Counted from the first letter of the stretch, positions 17,901-25,872 are shown. The stretch: 64,000 nucleotides of DNA from Mucilaginibacter sp. SJ (GCF_028993635.1 NZ_CP118631.1:1612001-1676000); one strand, 5' to 3'. The notes: a model not told the origin generated them from the letters alone. Numbers and translations: made by a program.

Positions 17901-17984
17901 CAATTTAAAAAGGCCGTTGATCTGCCTCCTTAAATAAACGTGTTTGCTGAAGCCCTGATCGGGGTTTGAGTAAATTTTAATCAT
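14919..17984 (-). CDS. SusC/RagA family TonB-dependent transporter (locus A)
   Basis: A 1021-residue outer-membrane importer. After a signal peptide ending near ANA-Q (residue about 44) comes a carboxypeptidase-regulatory-like beta domain (GSVKDKDGPVIGATV...), then the LNEVVVVGYGTVKKGDLTGS region preceding the plug, the plug with GNSINTSTSPLYVVDG and VLKDASATAIYGARGGNGVV, and a C-terminal 22-strand barrel. It lacks an STN domain, so it should not signal to a FecR protein. It leads the operon SusD-sulfotransferase-cytochrome-glycosidase. Two LacI-type palindromes lie 123-165 bases upstream, which suggests repression by the LacI protein at 21669-22694. Confidence 0.96.
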   Translation of the reverse strand: MIKIYSNPDQGFSKHVYLRRQINGLFKLMCCCLLLLLPILANAQTTINGSVKDKDGPVIGATVTQKGVKNTTTTDVTGKFKITLKGSSTVLVVSYVGYKPQEVSVGSSTDITITLQEDLNKLNEVVVVGYGTVKKGDLTGSISSIKSDNLTLGGTTTNIGQAIQGKAAGVQVQQASFAPGSGINITVRGGNSINTSTSPLYVVDGFISDNGNQVNPNDVEDIQVLKDASATAIYGARGGNGVVLITTKKGKNGKVSLDADISGGTQYLRYKPDLLTGQQYTDIQNATALEDGKPQPYPSSFKVANTNWLKLATRNATVQNQSISLSAGDQGSKIYVAGNHIKQVGVLQHTGFERYTARIGAEKTMNENLKISANFYGASSSSTLQSYSGDITAPLFSLLTAPPNVNPYNADGTYNYYVTQGTKTNALAGLLEPTNNSGNKLVNANIGLDYKIINGLTYHLTAGTEYTQTTAGQYLPTTTIAGAKQGGVASEQTSSAFRWIVENYFTYKFNIAKDHDFTVLLGTSNQKDVTEGLSAGAKGFSTDAFLYYNLGAGSLVNGYGSSKAEAMLTSYFTRFNYAYKDKLLASFSYRDDRSSNFGSNKRSGFFPAGAVAYKLTDDDFIKDLNTFSNLKARVSYGVTGNDRIPASLYLSTFGPYGVVLNETGNLQTGIEPKTLANPNLKWESTRQFDVGLDMGFANGRINASIDYYSKKTTDLLIQIPIGQQWGFSNQYVNGGAIQNRGIELSVNTNNVRGKDLSWNSTVTFAYNKQKALDLGPGVTVISTNTANPSGTVSGQEFTRVVPGIELGELYGYVYEGVVKTGEKYTPQPNSKAGDPKYKDVNGDGVITPADRTYLGNSNPHYMAGFGNDFHYKGIDLGIFFQGAFDYYLYNMNAMVLESTTGAAALNRFVVGKNENTSIPREGYYLSTYGSYVNSRFVENASYVRLKSLTLAYNFPASLFQHLKILQGIRVYAEAQNLWTITGYKGTDPEVNVHSGATGGGLDFNSFPAFRTITFGIKASIH

Positions 17985-18106
17985 ACGTGGTGGGTGTTAG
18001 TATTAATTAATTGTTAGTTTTTTGCGGTGGTTAGCCTTGTTTTTAAATATCGGAAATTAGAGATAGCGGATTTTTAAAGCAAAAAATTGCCCCTTCAAAC
18101 ACAGCG

Positions 18107-18116
18107 CAAACGTTTG
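18107..18116. promoter_or_regulatory. LacI-family operator palindrome, SusC-proximal
   Basis: Perfect palindrome CAAACGTTTG, 123 bases upstream of the locus A SusC start. It matches four other copies at 18140, 21334, 21585 and 22713, all between or in front of genes of this locus. Confidence 0.8.
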
Positions 18117-18139
18117 TTTTGGGCAAAAACCGGTTTACG

Positions 18140-18149
18140 CAAACGTTTG
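18140..18149. promoter_or_regulatory. LacI-family operator palindrome, SusC-distal
   Basis: Second perfect CAAACGTTTG, centred 33 bases (about three helical turns) from the first, so two repressor dimers could bind the same face of the DNA. It directly abuts a possible degenerate -7 element (ATACTTTG on minus, 18152-18159). Confidence 0.8.
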
Positions 18150-18504
18150 ACTCAAAGTATTTTGCGGTGAAAAAAATTAGTTTTTGACAACTTTCCAGCT
18201 TTGGGTAAGCGATAAACGAGACGATTTGGGCGTCAATTTTATGGATTCTGCGTATTTGGAGGATTAAGCTTGAAGAATTTGATTATGAGTTGGTTGGACT
18301 AACATTTACAAAACTAATCCACTGCAATATCGGTCACCACTCGGCTGTTGCTCATAGCCGTTGGCTTAGGCCGCCAGGAGGGTTAACAGGGTTAACATAA
18401 ATTCAATTATAAACTTATAAACACCTCACAATCAAATAAATACAAAAAACAGGGGTTACACTAAAAAGCTACCGCTGTGCTGGAGCCAAAGGCAGCTACG
18501 ATTG

Positions 18505-18540
18505 TTTTAAAAAAGTAAAGCCCGGCTTTTGGCCGGGCTA
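18505..18540 (-). terminator. Rho-independent terminator of the DUF3472-GH109 operon
   Basis: Perfect 8-bp stem (18519-18526 AGCCCGGC with 18532-18539) and five-base loop, followed on the minus strand by TTTACTTTTTT. It lies about 26 bases past the GH109 stop codon. Confidence 0.85.
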
Positions 18541-18565
18541 AACGCAAAACATGCAAAAAAAACAC

Positions 18566-19915
18566 TTAAAAACCGCTATCGTCAAGCGCGAAGGTATTTT
18601 TACGCTCTTTCCATTTACCCTTAGTAAAATCAGGGAATTCCACACTCGCGTTACCCTCTTTTAATGATTTTGTTGATAACGGTGTAATTACACTCATAGT
18701 AACAGAATCATAAACATCTATAGGTGTCTGGCGTTTTTGCTTAACCGACTCCACGAAAGCATTAAACACAAACCAGTCCATACCACCGTGACCGGCGCCT
18801 TCGGCAAACTTTTCGTATTTTTTCCAAAGCGGATGGTCATATTTATCAAACCATTCCTTTGCAGGGTCCCATGAATCATCTTCTTTTGATTTATGGTCGA
18901 TGTATACACTCTTATTTACATCCATCCACAAACCCTTAGTACCCTGCACACGGAAGCCTAATGAATAAGGACGCGGCAGGTGCGTATCGTGGCTCAGCAT
19001 CACGGTTTCGCCATTGGCACAGTTGATCATGGTAGTGGTTACGTCACCGTTTTTGTAGTGGATCTTAGCATTCGGGTGACCAGGTGATAACTCCTCTACA
19101 TAAGCCGCCAAACCTCGGGCCTTAGTACTAAATGATACCAGGTTGATAAAACGGTTACCTGCATTGATATTAGCATAATGCATACATGGGCCTACACCAT
19201 GGGTTGGGTAAATATCACCGTCCACATCGATATTGAACTGCGTGCGCCATTGGGCTTCGCTCAGAGCTTTAGGGCCAAACTCAACACCGCCGCCATAATA
19301 TTGCTTACCGTTATTGAACAATACACCTCTTAAATTATGCTGATATCCGCCTTCCAAATGAACGATTTCGCCGAACAGGTCCTGGCGCACCATATTCAAG
19401 GCAGCCATCACATCACGACGATAGCAAACGTTTTCAAGTGTCATGTATGGGATACCTGTTTTCTCTGAAGTGTTAACGATATCCCAGTGATCTTCAACCG
19501 TAAGACCCGCAATTACTTCACAACCAACATACTTTCCGGCTTTCATAGCGTCAATAGCCTGTGGGTGGTGAAACTGCCATGGGGTAGCAATAATTACCGC
19601 ATCGATATCTTTATGATCAAGCAATTTTTTGTAGGCATCCAGTCCGCCGGTGTATTCCTTTACGGGTGCATGGCCTTTTTTGGCGATGTATTCGCGGCAA
19701 ATTTTCAGTGAGCTTTCCTGCGTATCGCAAATGGCAACGATCTCCACATCATCGCGCAGCAAACCTTCGGCAATATGGCTCATGCCGCGGGCACCTACGC
19801 CTATGTAACCTAAACGGACTTTTGCAGGTGCCGATGCAAATAGACTTCCTGATGGTAAAATGCTAAAACCTGCTGCTGCAATTGCGCTGGTTTTCAAAAA
19901 TTGTCTTCTTTCCAT
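18566..19915 (-). CDS. GH109-type protein (Gfo/Idh/MocA fold, NAD-dependent glycosidase)
   Basis: A 449-residue exported protein with a twin-arginine signal (ERRQFLKTSAIAAAG), consistent with export of a folded, cofactor-loaded enzyme. The Rossmann NAD site is VRLGYIGVGARGMSHI (about 33-48). The remaining sequence follows the GH109 pattern: TLENVCYRRDVMAALNMVRQ, YPTHGVGPC, RPYSLGFRVQGTKGLWMDVN, AGHGGMDWFV and FPDFTKGKW. GH109 enzymes characterised in Elizabethkingia remove alpha-linked N-acetylgalactosamine by an NAD-dependent redox mechanism; the family also acts on other alpha-GalNAc glycans. It lies 24 bases after the DUF3472 gene, in a unit preceded by a LacI-type operator. Activity on alpha-GalNAc is inferred from family. 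Confidence 0.85.
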   Translation of the reverse strand: MERRQFLKTSAIAAAGFSILPSGSLFASAPAKVRLGYIGVGARGMSHIAEGLLRDDVEIVAICDTQESSLKICREYIAKKGHAPVKEYTGGLDAYKKLLDHKDIDAVIIATPWQFHHPQAIDAMKAGKYVGCEVIAGLTVEDHWDIVNTSEKTGIPYMTLENVCYRRDVMAALNMVRQDLFGEIVHLEGGYQHNLRGVLFNNGKQYYGGGVEFGPKALSEAQWRTQFNIDVDGDIYPTHGVGPCMHYANINAGNRFINLVSFSTKARGLAAYVEELSPGHPNAKIHYKNGDVTTTMINCANGETVMLSHDTHLPRPYSLGFRVQGTKGLWMDVNKSVYIDHKSKEDDSWDPAKEWFDKYDHPLWKKYEKFAEGAGHGGMDWFVFNAFVESVKQKRQTPIDVYDSVTMSVITPLSTKSLKEGNASVEFPDFTKGKWKERKNTFALDDSGF

Positions 19916-19939
19916 ATATAATATTGAGGTTTTTGGGGC

Positions 19940-21250
19940 TTATTTATTAGGTAGTTTTTCAAATTCAATTAAAGGTTTTTGCTTTGTTGCATTACGATCG
20001 TAAGGAGTTTTAAGCGGTATATAATTATTAAAGAACCCACCATTTTGAAGGAAGAACTTATCACCTTCTTTTCCGCCTGCATAGTCCTTACGGTAATTGG
20101 CATTAGCCGTAGCATCGCCCGTGTATATAGCATGCGTAAGCTCCAGCCAGTTATTTTCACTGTCACCTATCCATTGGTTAGTGAAATAAGCCCTACGTAG
20201 CTTATCGCCATTTTCGGGTTCAAAATTCTCAACAAATGAATACAAATGCGTTAAGTAAGTAGCCTTTTGCGGGCGGTTGAAGCTGGCTATCAGAAACCAT
20301 TTATCTGCAGCTACATCTTTAAAGTATGCAGTATAAGTAGTTGTATGCCTGGCGTTATCCGGCTCGGCGCTAAGCAAAAAGGCGTAAGCTTGCCCGGCTT
20401 TCCACGGGAAGCGCATATAGCTTTGTCCGCCGGATCCCTCGTTACCAAATTCGCCGATGTGTACATTACTGCCGCTTTTTACCAGTTTAATACGCATGCT
20501 ATCCGGGATGCTTTTTGGGTCTTCGGTATTAAAAGGGCTCCATACCGAAAATAACACGCGGCGTTCGGTTGCGGAATTTACCTGCATCCCAAAGTATCCC
20601 TCGCCAAAACCATCGGCCATAAAATAGGAGCCGATCACATCCTGTCCTTTCGGTACTATGATCTCATTATAAAACCATTTTACTTTATTCTCTTTGTCGG
20701 TTGGGACAGGGTAGCGTAAATGCACAGAAGGCCCCCTTCTGCCAAAATGATATGAACTGCCTTTTGCAACATATGAAATATCATTATTCGGCTTTTGCAA
20801 AGTAACTATAAGGTCAGATACATCTGCATAAACAGTCCCGGTTTTAGTAATGCCTTTTAAACTGATCTTTACATAACCCGGCCGACTGATGTGAACCTTC
20901 CCAAAACTGACAGTATCAAACCTGGTATTGCTTATTTTTTTGACGACAGCATTTTTCCCTGCCGATAACTGCAGCGTACTGTTTCCCTGCGGCACCCGTA
21001 CCACCAGCGCAAGCTCAAGGTCCTGCGCAACACTAACCCTGAAATAAATATTACCGGTTGATTTTGTGCTTCTCAGGCCAATCAACCCTTCATCGGTTAT
21101 GGTATCCGGCGCGTTTACCCAGGCATTACCTCCAAACGGGATAACGTGACGAAGTTTTGAAGCATCAATGTGTACAGTCTGCGCAATGGCAGCTCTATTT
21201 CCTATAGCAATAAACAATATCGAAAGACAAAGTATAACGGTTTTCTTCAT
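19940..21250 (-). CDS. DUF5077/DUF3472 domain secreted protein
   Basis: I place the start at 21250 (MKKTVILCLSILFIAIG), giving 436 residues and a clean signal peptide ending AIA-Q. The frame is open to 21355, but the extra N-terminus is not signal-like and would contain the operator at 21334-21343. The N-terminal half (about 25-165) is a beta-rich DUF5077-like domain, and the C-terminal half matches DUF3472 (VKWFYNEIIVPKGQDVIGSYFMADGFGEGYFGMQ region, FSVWSPF, IGEFGNEGSGGQSYM, WIGDSENNW). Such proteins are common in glycan-use loci and are thought to bind or cleave carbohydrate; no activity can be claimed. It is followed by GH109. Confidence 0.8.
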   Translation of the reverse strand: MKKTVILCLSILFIAIGNRAAIAQTVHIDASKLRHVIPFGGNAWVNAPDTITDEGLIGLRSTKSTGNIYFRVSVAQDLELALVVRVPQGNSTLQLSAGKNAVVKKISNTRFDTVSFGKVHISRPGYVKISLKGITKTGTVYADVSDLIVTLQKPNNDISYVAKGSSYHFGRRGPSVHLRYPVPTDKENKVKWFYNEIIVPKGQDVIGSYFMADGFGEGYFGMQVNSATERRVLFSVWSPFNTEDPKSIPDSMRIKLVKSGSNVHIGEFGNEGSGGQSYMRFPWKAGQAYAFLLSAEPDNARHTTTYTAYFKDVAADKWFLIASFNRPQKATYLTHLYSFVENFEPENGDKLRRAYFTNQWIGDSENNWLELTHAIYTGDATANANYRKDYAGGKEGDKFFLQNGGFFNNYIPLKTPYDRNATKQKPLIEFEKLPNK

Positions 21251-21333
21251 CATTGGGTTATAATACAAGTATCGTTTCATAAATGTACTCGCATTAGTGG
21301 CTTTAGGAAAAAATAAATGCTTCAATTTCAACG

Positions 21334-21343
21334 CAAACGTTTG
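21334..21343. promoter_or_regulatory. LacI-family operator upstream of DUF3472-GH109 operon
   Basis: CAAACGTTTG centred about 90 bases upstream of the revised start at 21250. Its position supports the shorter reading frame. Confidence 0.75.
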
Positions 21344-21582
21344 AAAAATGGACATAATTATCCCTTAACTGGCATTAATTGAAAAACAGATATTTATCAA
21401 ACATTATGGGTTGATGACTTCGGCTTCTAAAATCGGAGGTAAATATGCCTGCTAAACGATTATTTCTTTATTGCAGATAAGCGAGGCCCTCTAAATAAAA
21501 TTAAAGGGCACTATATAGCATGGCTGATGTTCAAATCTCCACTATACTAACCGCCCAATTGATGCAAACTGATGATTAGTCA

Positions 21583-21596
21583 TGCAAACGTTTGCA
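21583..21596. promoter_or_regulatory. LacI-family operator upstream of the lacI-type gene
   Basis: The longest copy of the palindrome, TGCAAACGTTTGCA (14 bases), 72 bases before the regulator's start codon, which suggests autoregulation. Confidence 0.8.
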
Positions 21597-21668
21597 ATGC
21601 AGTTAATACAAGCTATTTCATAATAATCGCTTAACTTTAACTATAAAAACGACATTAGCCCGTAATTA

Positions 21669-22694
21669 ATGCAAACAAAGCCAACTACTATAAAAGAGAT
21701 AGCGCAAATATTAGGCATCTCGGTTTCCACAGTTTCAAGGGCCTTGCATGATCACCCGAGCATAGGACTAACCACAAGGGCAAAAGTTAAAAAGCTGGCC
21801 GGCGAGTTAAACTATGAGCCTAACCAAACCGCTATTTTTTTGCAAAAGGGCAAAACGCTCACCATCGGGGTTATTTTGCCCGAACTTTCGGAGGCTTTTT
21901 TTTCCTCGGCCATAAGCGCTATTGAAGATACCGCCTATAAAAAGAATTATACGGTATTGCTGGCACAATCACATGATGACGAGCAAAAGGAAAAACAACT
22001 GGTTGAAAAAATGAAAAACCACCGGGTTGATGGCCTGCTTGTATCGGTAGGGAAAAATACCTCCTCGTACCAGCATTTTGAAAACTTAAAAAAATACAAT
22101 ATCCCGGTAGTTTATTTCGACAGGATCCCGGCCATACCCAACATCCATTATGTAGCCTGCAATATGGAAATCGGCACCATTGAGGCAGTTAGTTATTTGC
22201 TAAAAAAAGGTCACCGGGCAATAGGCATGATCAACGGGCCGCAAACCATGGTTGCTACCGGCGAGCGTAAAGAGGGCTATATTAAAGCGATGACCAAAAA
22301 CAGGCTTAAGTATGACCCTTCGCTTATAGTTTCGTGCGATTTGACCGAAGAAGGCACAAAAAAAGCATTAGATGAACTGCTGGCCAGCAAACGCAAGCCA
22401 ACCGCCATAGTAACCTTTAATGATTATGTAGCACTTTTTGCCATTAAACATGCCAGCAAATTAAACATCAGGATCAATAAGGATCTTGAATTTGTAAGCT
22501 ATGCCAATTTACCACTAATCAATTATATGGAGAATATTCCCGCCGCTTCGGTTGAACAATTCCCATATTTACAGGGGCAAAAAGCAACTGATATTTTAAT
22601 GGACCTGCTGCATCACCAGGGTACCGGCGGCAATGAGCCAAGTGCCTTTTACAAAGTGATCATTGAATCGCAACTGGTTGAAAACAAAAAATAA
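21669..22694 (+). CDS. LacI family transcriptional regulator of locus A
   Basis: A 341-residue cytoplasmic DNA-binding protein. The N-terminal helix-turn-helix (about residues 7-26, TIKEIAQILGISVSTVSRA) and the hinge region precede a periplasmic-binding-protein-like sensor domain (about 62-335; TIGVILPELSEAFFSSAISAIE at its start). LacI proteins bind pseudo-palindromes with a central CG, and five CAAACGTTTG copies surround this gene, in front of SusC, DUF3472, this gene itself and the sugar kinase. I infer it represses the whole locus until a sugar or sugar phosphate binds. Effector unknown. Confidence 0.92.
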   Translation: MQTKPTTIKEIAQILGISVSTVSRALHDHPSIGLTTRAKVKKLAGELNYEPNQTAIFLQKGKTLTIGVILPELSEAFFSSAISAIEDTAYKKNYTVLLAQSHDDEQKEKQLVEKMKNHRVDGLLVSVGKNTSSYQHFENLKKYNIPVVYFDRIPAIPNIHYVACNMEIGTIEAVSYLLKKGHRAIGMINGPQTMVATGERKEGYIKAMTKNRLKYDPSLIVSCDLTEEGTKKALDELLASKRKPTAIVTFNDYVALFAIKHASKLNIRINKDLEFVSYANLPLINYMENIPAASVEQFPYLQGQKATDILMDLLHHQGTGGNEPSAFYKVIIESQLVENKK

Positions 22695-22712
22695 GCCTAA
22701 ACAAAAAACACT

Positions 22713-22722
22713 CAAACGTTTG
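22713..22722. promoter_or_regulatory. LacI-family operator upstream of the NahK-like kinase
   Basis: CAAACGTTTG located 18 bases past the LacI stop codon and 54 bases before the kinase start, which suggests the kinase has its own regulated promoter. Confidence 0.75.
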
Positions 22723-22776
22723 CGCATGGCTATCGTTTATCAAATTAGCTATGTTTGATGAGTTAACGTCTATAAT

Positions 22777-23862
22777 ATGTTTGATGATATCCTAATAAAT
22801 TTTGGATTAAACGTTTCTGAATACCATATCCGGCCTTTTGGTTCGGGTTTAATAAACTATACTTATAAAATAAGTGGTGCTAACCATTCCTATATTCTTC
22901 AGCAAATTAACGTTGCCGTTTTTAAAAGGCCCGATCATATCGACAGCAACCTTGCACTAATCAAAGAATATCTTGGTAAACACAATCCCGGTTATTTATT
23001 TGTAGCTCCAATAAAGAATCAAACAGGAAAATCGGTCACTCAAGCTGCCGACGGCAAGTTTTACCGGCTTTTCCCATTTATTGAAGGATCACATACAGTA
23101 AACTTTTTGCAGGACACAAAGGAAGCCTATAGCGCGGCGGTGCAGTTTGGCCGGTTTACCCGTTTGTTAAATCATTTTGACATCAGCAAACTCGAATACA
23201 CGCTTCCGGATTTTCACAACCTGAAATTACGGTTTGCACAATTTGAACAGGCCTTCAAAACAGCCGAACCTCAAAAACTGGAACAGGCTGCTAAAGAAGT
23301 AAAAGCAGCTCATGACCATATCAACATATTGCATACCTACAACCTATTTACAACCAATAACGAAATCCCCCTCCGGGTAATCCACCACGATACCAAAATA
23401 AATAACGTACTGTTTGACAAAGAGCAAAACGCGTTATGTATTGTTGACCTTGATACAGTAATGCCCGGCTATTATTTAAGCGATGTTGGCGACATGATGC
23501 GTACCTATTTATCACCCGCCAACGAGGAAGAAAAGGACCTGGACAAAGTTATGATAAGGACAGATTTTTTCAGGGCGATATATAAAGGCTACATAAGCGA
23601 AATGGGCAGCATCCTTACTGAAGCCGAAAAACAGTATTTCATTTTTTCGGGCAAACTGATGATCTATATGCAAGGCCTTCGTTTTTTAACCGACTTTTTA
23701 AATAACGACATTTACTACGGCGCACAGTATGAAGGGCATAATTTAATCAGGGCTAAAAACCAGTTTAAATTGCTTGAAGGTTATATCAATGCAGAACCTG
23801 TATTTAACGAGATCATTACAGAAGTAGATAAAGAATTACTGACCATTGCCAGCGATATCTAA
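22777..23862 (+). CDS. Phosphotransferase-fold sugar kinase, N-acetylhexosamine 1-kinase (NahK)-like
   Basis: A 361-residue cytoplasmic APH-fold kinase. The Brenner-type catalytic motif is HDTKINN (204-210, with D205 as probable base) and the metal-binding motif is DLDTVMPG (224-231). These and the length match bifidobacterial NahK, which phosphorylates GlcNAc/GalNAc at C1 to feed the nucleotide-sugar pool, far better than aminoglycoside kinases. A GH109 (alpha-GalNAc-releasing family) lies in the same predicted regulon, so GalNAc 1-phosphorylation is plausible. A generic antibiotic-resistance label would be misleading. Substrate is inferred. Confidence 0.78.
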   Translation: MFDDILINFGLNVSEYHIRPFGSGLINYTYKISGANHSYILQQINVAVFKRPDHIDSNLALIKEYLGKHNPGYLFVAPIKNQTGKSVTQAADGKFYRLFPFIEGSHTVNFLQDTKEAYSAAVQFGRFTRLLNHFDISKLEYTLPDFHNLKLRFAQFEQAFKTAEPQKLEQAAKEVKAAHDHINILHTYNLFTTNNEIPLRVIHHDTKINNVLFDKEQNALCIVDLDTVMPGYYLSDVGDMMRTYLSPANEEEKDLDKVMIRTDFFRAIYKGYISEMGSILTEAEKQYFIFSGKLMIYMQGLRFLTDFLNNDIYYGAQYEGHNLIRAKNQFKLLEGYINAEPVFNEIITEVDKELLTIASDI

Positions 23863-23988
23863 CAGGTCATTCAACCTGTCGGGCGACACAATGTTACCAA
23901 CAAACCTTGCACAGCCCTCACTAAATTCATACTTTCGACGCCCGTATTAGCAGGCACCGGCACAAGCCGGAGCATTGGGAACAGCATT

Positions 23989-25848
23989 ATGAAAGTTATT
24001 ATAGCCGAAAAACCATCTGTAGCCAGGGAAATTGCCAAAGTTTTTGGGGCGACTACAAAGAAAGACGGTTATATTGAAGGCAAGGGTTTCACCTTTACCT
24101 GGGCTTTCGGTCACCTGTTACAACTTGCCGCCCCGCAGGAATATGGTTATTACGGCTGGAGCGTTCAGCACCTGCCTATGCTGCCTCAAAAGTTTAAGCT
24201 TTCCATTCGCAAGGTTAAAACCAAGGATGGTTTGGTAGATGATCCATCAGTAAAAAAACAACTGGATACCATTCAAAAGCTATTTGATGAAGCCACTGAG
24301 ATCATTGTAGCAACGGATGCCGGGCGCGAGGGAGAACTCATCTTTCGTTATATTTACTATTACTTAAAATGCAAAAAGCCTTTTAAAAGGCTCTGGATCT
24401 CGTCCCAAACAGATGAGGCTATCAAAGAAGGTTTCCGCAACCTGAAACCCGGCAGCGATTATGATACACTGTTCAATTCGGCCCATTGCCGCTCACAATC
24501 GGATTGGTTAGTAGGTATGAATGCCACACAGGCCCTGAGCCTTTCGTCGGGTATTCGTGGCGCGGTACTTTCATTGGGCCGGGTGCAAACCCCTACTCTT
24601 GCCATGATCTGTTCGCGGTACCTGGAAAACAAAAACTTTATACCCGAAACCTTTTACCAGGTAAGTATTCATCCCGATAAAGACGGACAGGTATTTAAAG
24701 CGATATCAGCCGAAAATTATAAAACAAAAGAAGAAGCACAAGCGGTAGTCGACCAGGTGCAGGATGTTGAAGGCGGCTTCCCGCAGGGTGGCCACATTTT
24801 ACAGGTAGAAGCCAAACCCCGTAAAGAACCACCTCCCTTATTGCACGACCTGAGCAGCCTTCAGCAGGAAGCCAACAAACGCAAAGGCTTTACTGCAGAT
24901 CAAACCCTTACCATCCTCCAAAACCTTTACGAAAATAAACTGGTTACTTACCCCCGTACCGGCAGCCGCTATATAGGCGATGATGTTTTTGCAGGTGTAC
25001 CCGCCCTGATTGGGAAACTGGAACAGCACCCACTTTTTGGCAAACAAGCCATTGCATTAAGCAGCGCTACGCTCAACAAACGAAGTGTAAATGCTAAAAA
25101 AGTAACGGATCATCACGCCGTACTTACAACCGGCGAAAACCCACATCAACTTTCGCCCGATCAGCAGGCGGTTTATGATATGGTAGCCGGTAGGATGCTC
25201 GAAGCATTTCACCAGGATTGTATTAAGGAAGTCACCAAAATTGTTGTACAATCAGGCGCTAAATTTAACGCCAGCGGAACGGTTATCCACACCGCTGGGT
25301 GGCGTGCTGTGTTCAATGATAAGGAAGACGATAAAAAAGACGAAGAGAACGCTACGCTACCCAAAGTAACACAAGGTGAAAATCTTCCTATAACAGCAAA
25401 AGCGCTGCTCGAAAAGCAAACCAAACCCCGGCCACTATATAACGAAGCCACCTTACTTAAAGCTTTGGAAACAGCGGGCAAAGAGATTGATGATGAAGAG
25501 CTCCGTTACGCTATGAAAGATAGCGGCCTCGGTACCCCTGCTACACGGGCAGCTATCATTGAGACGTTACTTAAACGCAATTATATCATCAGGGAAAAGA
25601 AAAACCTGGTGCCTACTACTACAGGCATCGCTGTTTATGAAGTAGTAAAAAATCAGCAAATAGCCCAGGCCGAACTCACAGGTACCTGGGAGAAACGCCT
25701 CGAAGAGATCCGCTCGGGAGCGTCTGTTACTGAATTCCAGAACGAGATCAAAACTTATACCCGTGCTATTACTTCCGAATTATTGGCGCAGGGTAAATCA
25801 TTAAAAATCCCGGCTGTGGAAGCAGCAGGGAGTAAAGCTACAGCCTAA
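23989..25848 (+). CDS. topB: DNA topoisomerase III (type IA)
   Basis: A 619-residue type IA topoisomerase that passes single strands through a transient break to resolve replication and recombination intermediates. The TOPRIM domain starts with IIAEKPSVAREIAKVFG and carries the acidic ATDAGREGELIFR block (108-120). The active-site Tyr is Y321 in VTYPRTGSRYI. The C-terminus ends soon after the core fold without zinc-finger cysteines, which fits the shorter Bacteroidetes TopB-type proteins. It has no functional link to its neighbours and separates loci A and B. It is convergent with the sulfatase gene (24-base gap). Confidence 0.94.
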   Translation: MKVIIAEKPSVAREIAKVFGATTKKDGYIEGKGFTFTWAFGHLLQLAAPQEYGYYGWSVQHLPMLPQKFKLSIRKVKTKDGLVDDPSVKKQLDTIQKLFDEATEIIVATDAGREGELIFRYIYYYLKCKKPFKRLWISSQTDEAIKEGFRNLKPGSDYDTLFNSAHCRSQSDWLVGMNATQALSLSSGIRGAVLSLGRVQTPTLAMICSRYLENKNFIPETFYQVSIHPDKDGQVFKAISAENYKTKEEAQAVVDQVQDVEGGFPQGGHILQVEAKPRKEPPPLLHDLSSLQQEANKRKGFTADQTLTILQNLYENKLVTYPRTGSRYIGDDVFAGVPALIGKLEQHPLFGKQAIALSSATLNKRSVNAKKVTDHHAVLTTGENPHQLSPDQQAVYDMVAGRMLEAFHQDCIKEVTKIVVQSGAKFNASGTVIHTAGWRAVFNDKEDDKKDEENATLPKVTQGENLPITAKALLEKQTKPRPLYNEATLLKALETAGKEIDDEELRYAMKDSGLGTPATRAAIIETLLKRNYIIREKKNLVPTTTGIAVYEVVKNQQIAQAELTGTWEKRLEEIRSGASVTEFQNEIKTYTRAITSELLAQGKSLKIPAVEAAGSKATA

Positions 25849-25872
25849 AGGAAGCCGTTAAGCCATACCTTT

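Larger units (their letters stand above)
17985..18565. other. Intergenic region (581 bases) carrying operators, repeat and terminator
   Basis: No gene is evident. The SusC-proximal part holds two CAAACGTTTG operators (listed separately). The GH109-proximal end holds a terminator. In between lies a GGGTTAACA tandem pair (18380-18397) that recurs at 49588-49605. A possible degenerate -7 element for SusC (ATACTTTG on minus, 18152-18159) lies just upstream of the second operator. Confidence 0.6.
21254..21668. other. Divergent control region of the LacI regulon
   Basis: A 415-base region between the revised DUF3472 start and the LacI gene. It contains two CAAACGTTTG operators (listed separately), one close to each gene. 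No other gene or clear -7 promoter element was seen; TAACTTTA around 21631 is one base off the -7 consensus for LacI. Confidence 0.6.

Noticed and set aside
21445..21480. Ten-codon ORF with an unusually good GGAGG sequence in front, between DUF3472 and LacI genes
   Set aside because: Bacteroidetes rarely rely on Shine-Dalgarno pairing, the frame is tiny, and no amino-acid bias is seen.
22777..23862. Aminoglycoside resistance gene
   Set aside because: The APH fold is shared, but motifs and context match a sugar 1-kinase in a glycan regulon.
23862..23879. Short stem ACAGGT/ACCTGT after the NahK-like gene as a terminator
   Set aside because: Six pairs only and no following T-run; too weak to list as a feature.
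23940..23956. 17-mer GCCCGTATTAGCAGGCA nearly repeated at 37114-37130
   Set aside because: One mismatch; several such pairs are expected by chance in 64 kb, and there is no shared context.
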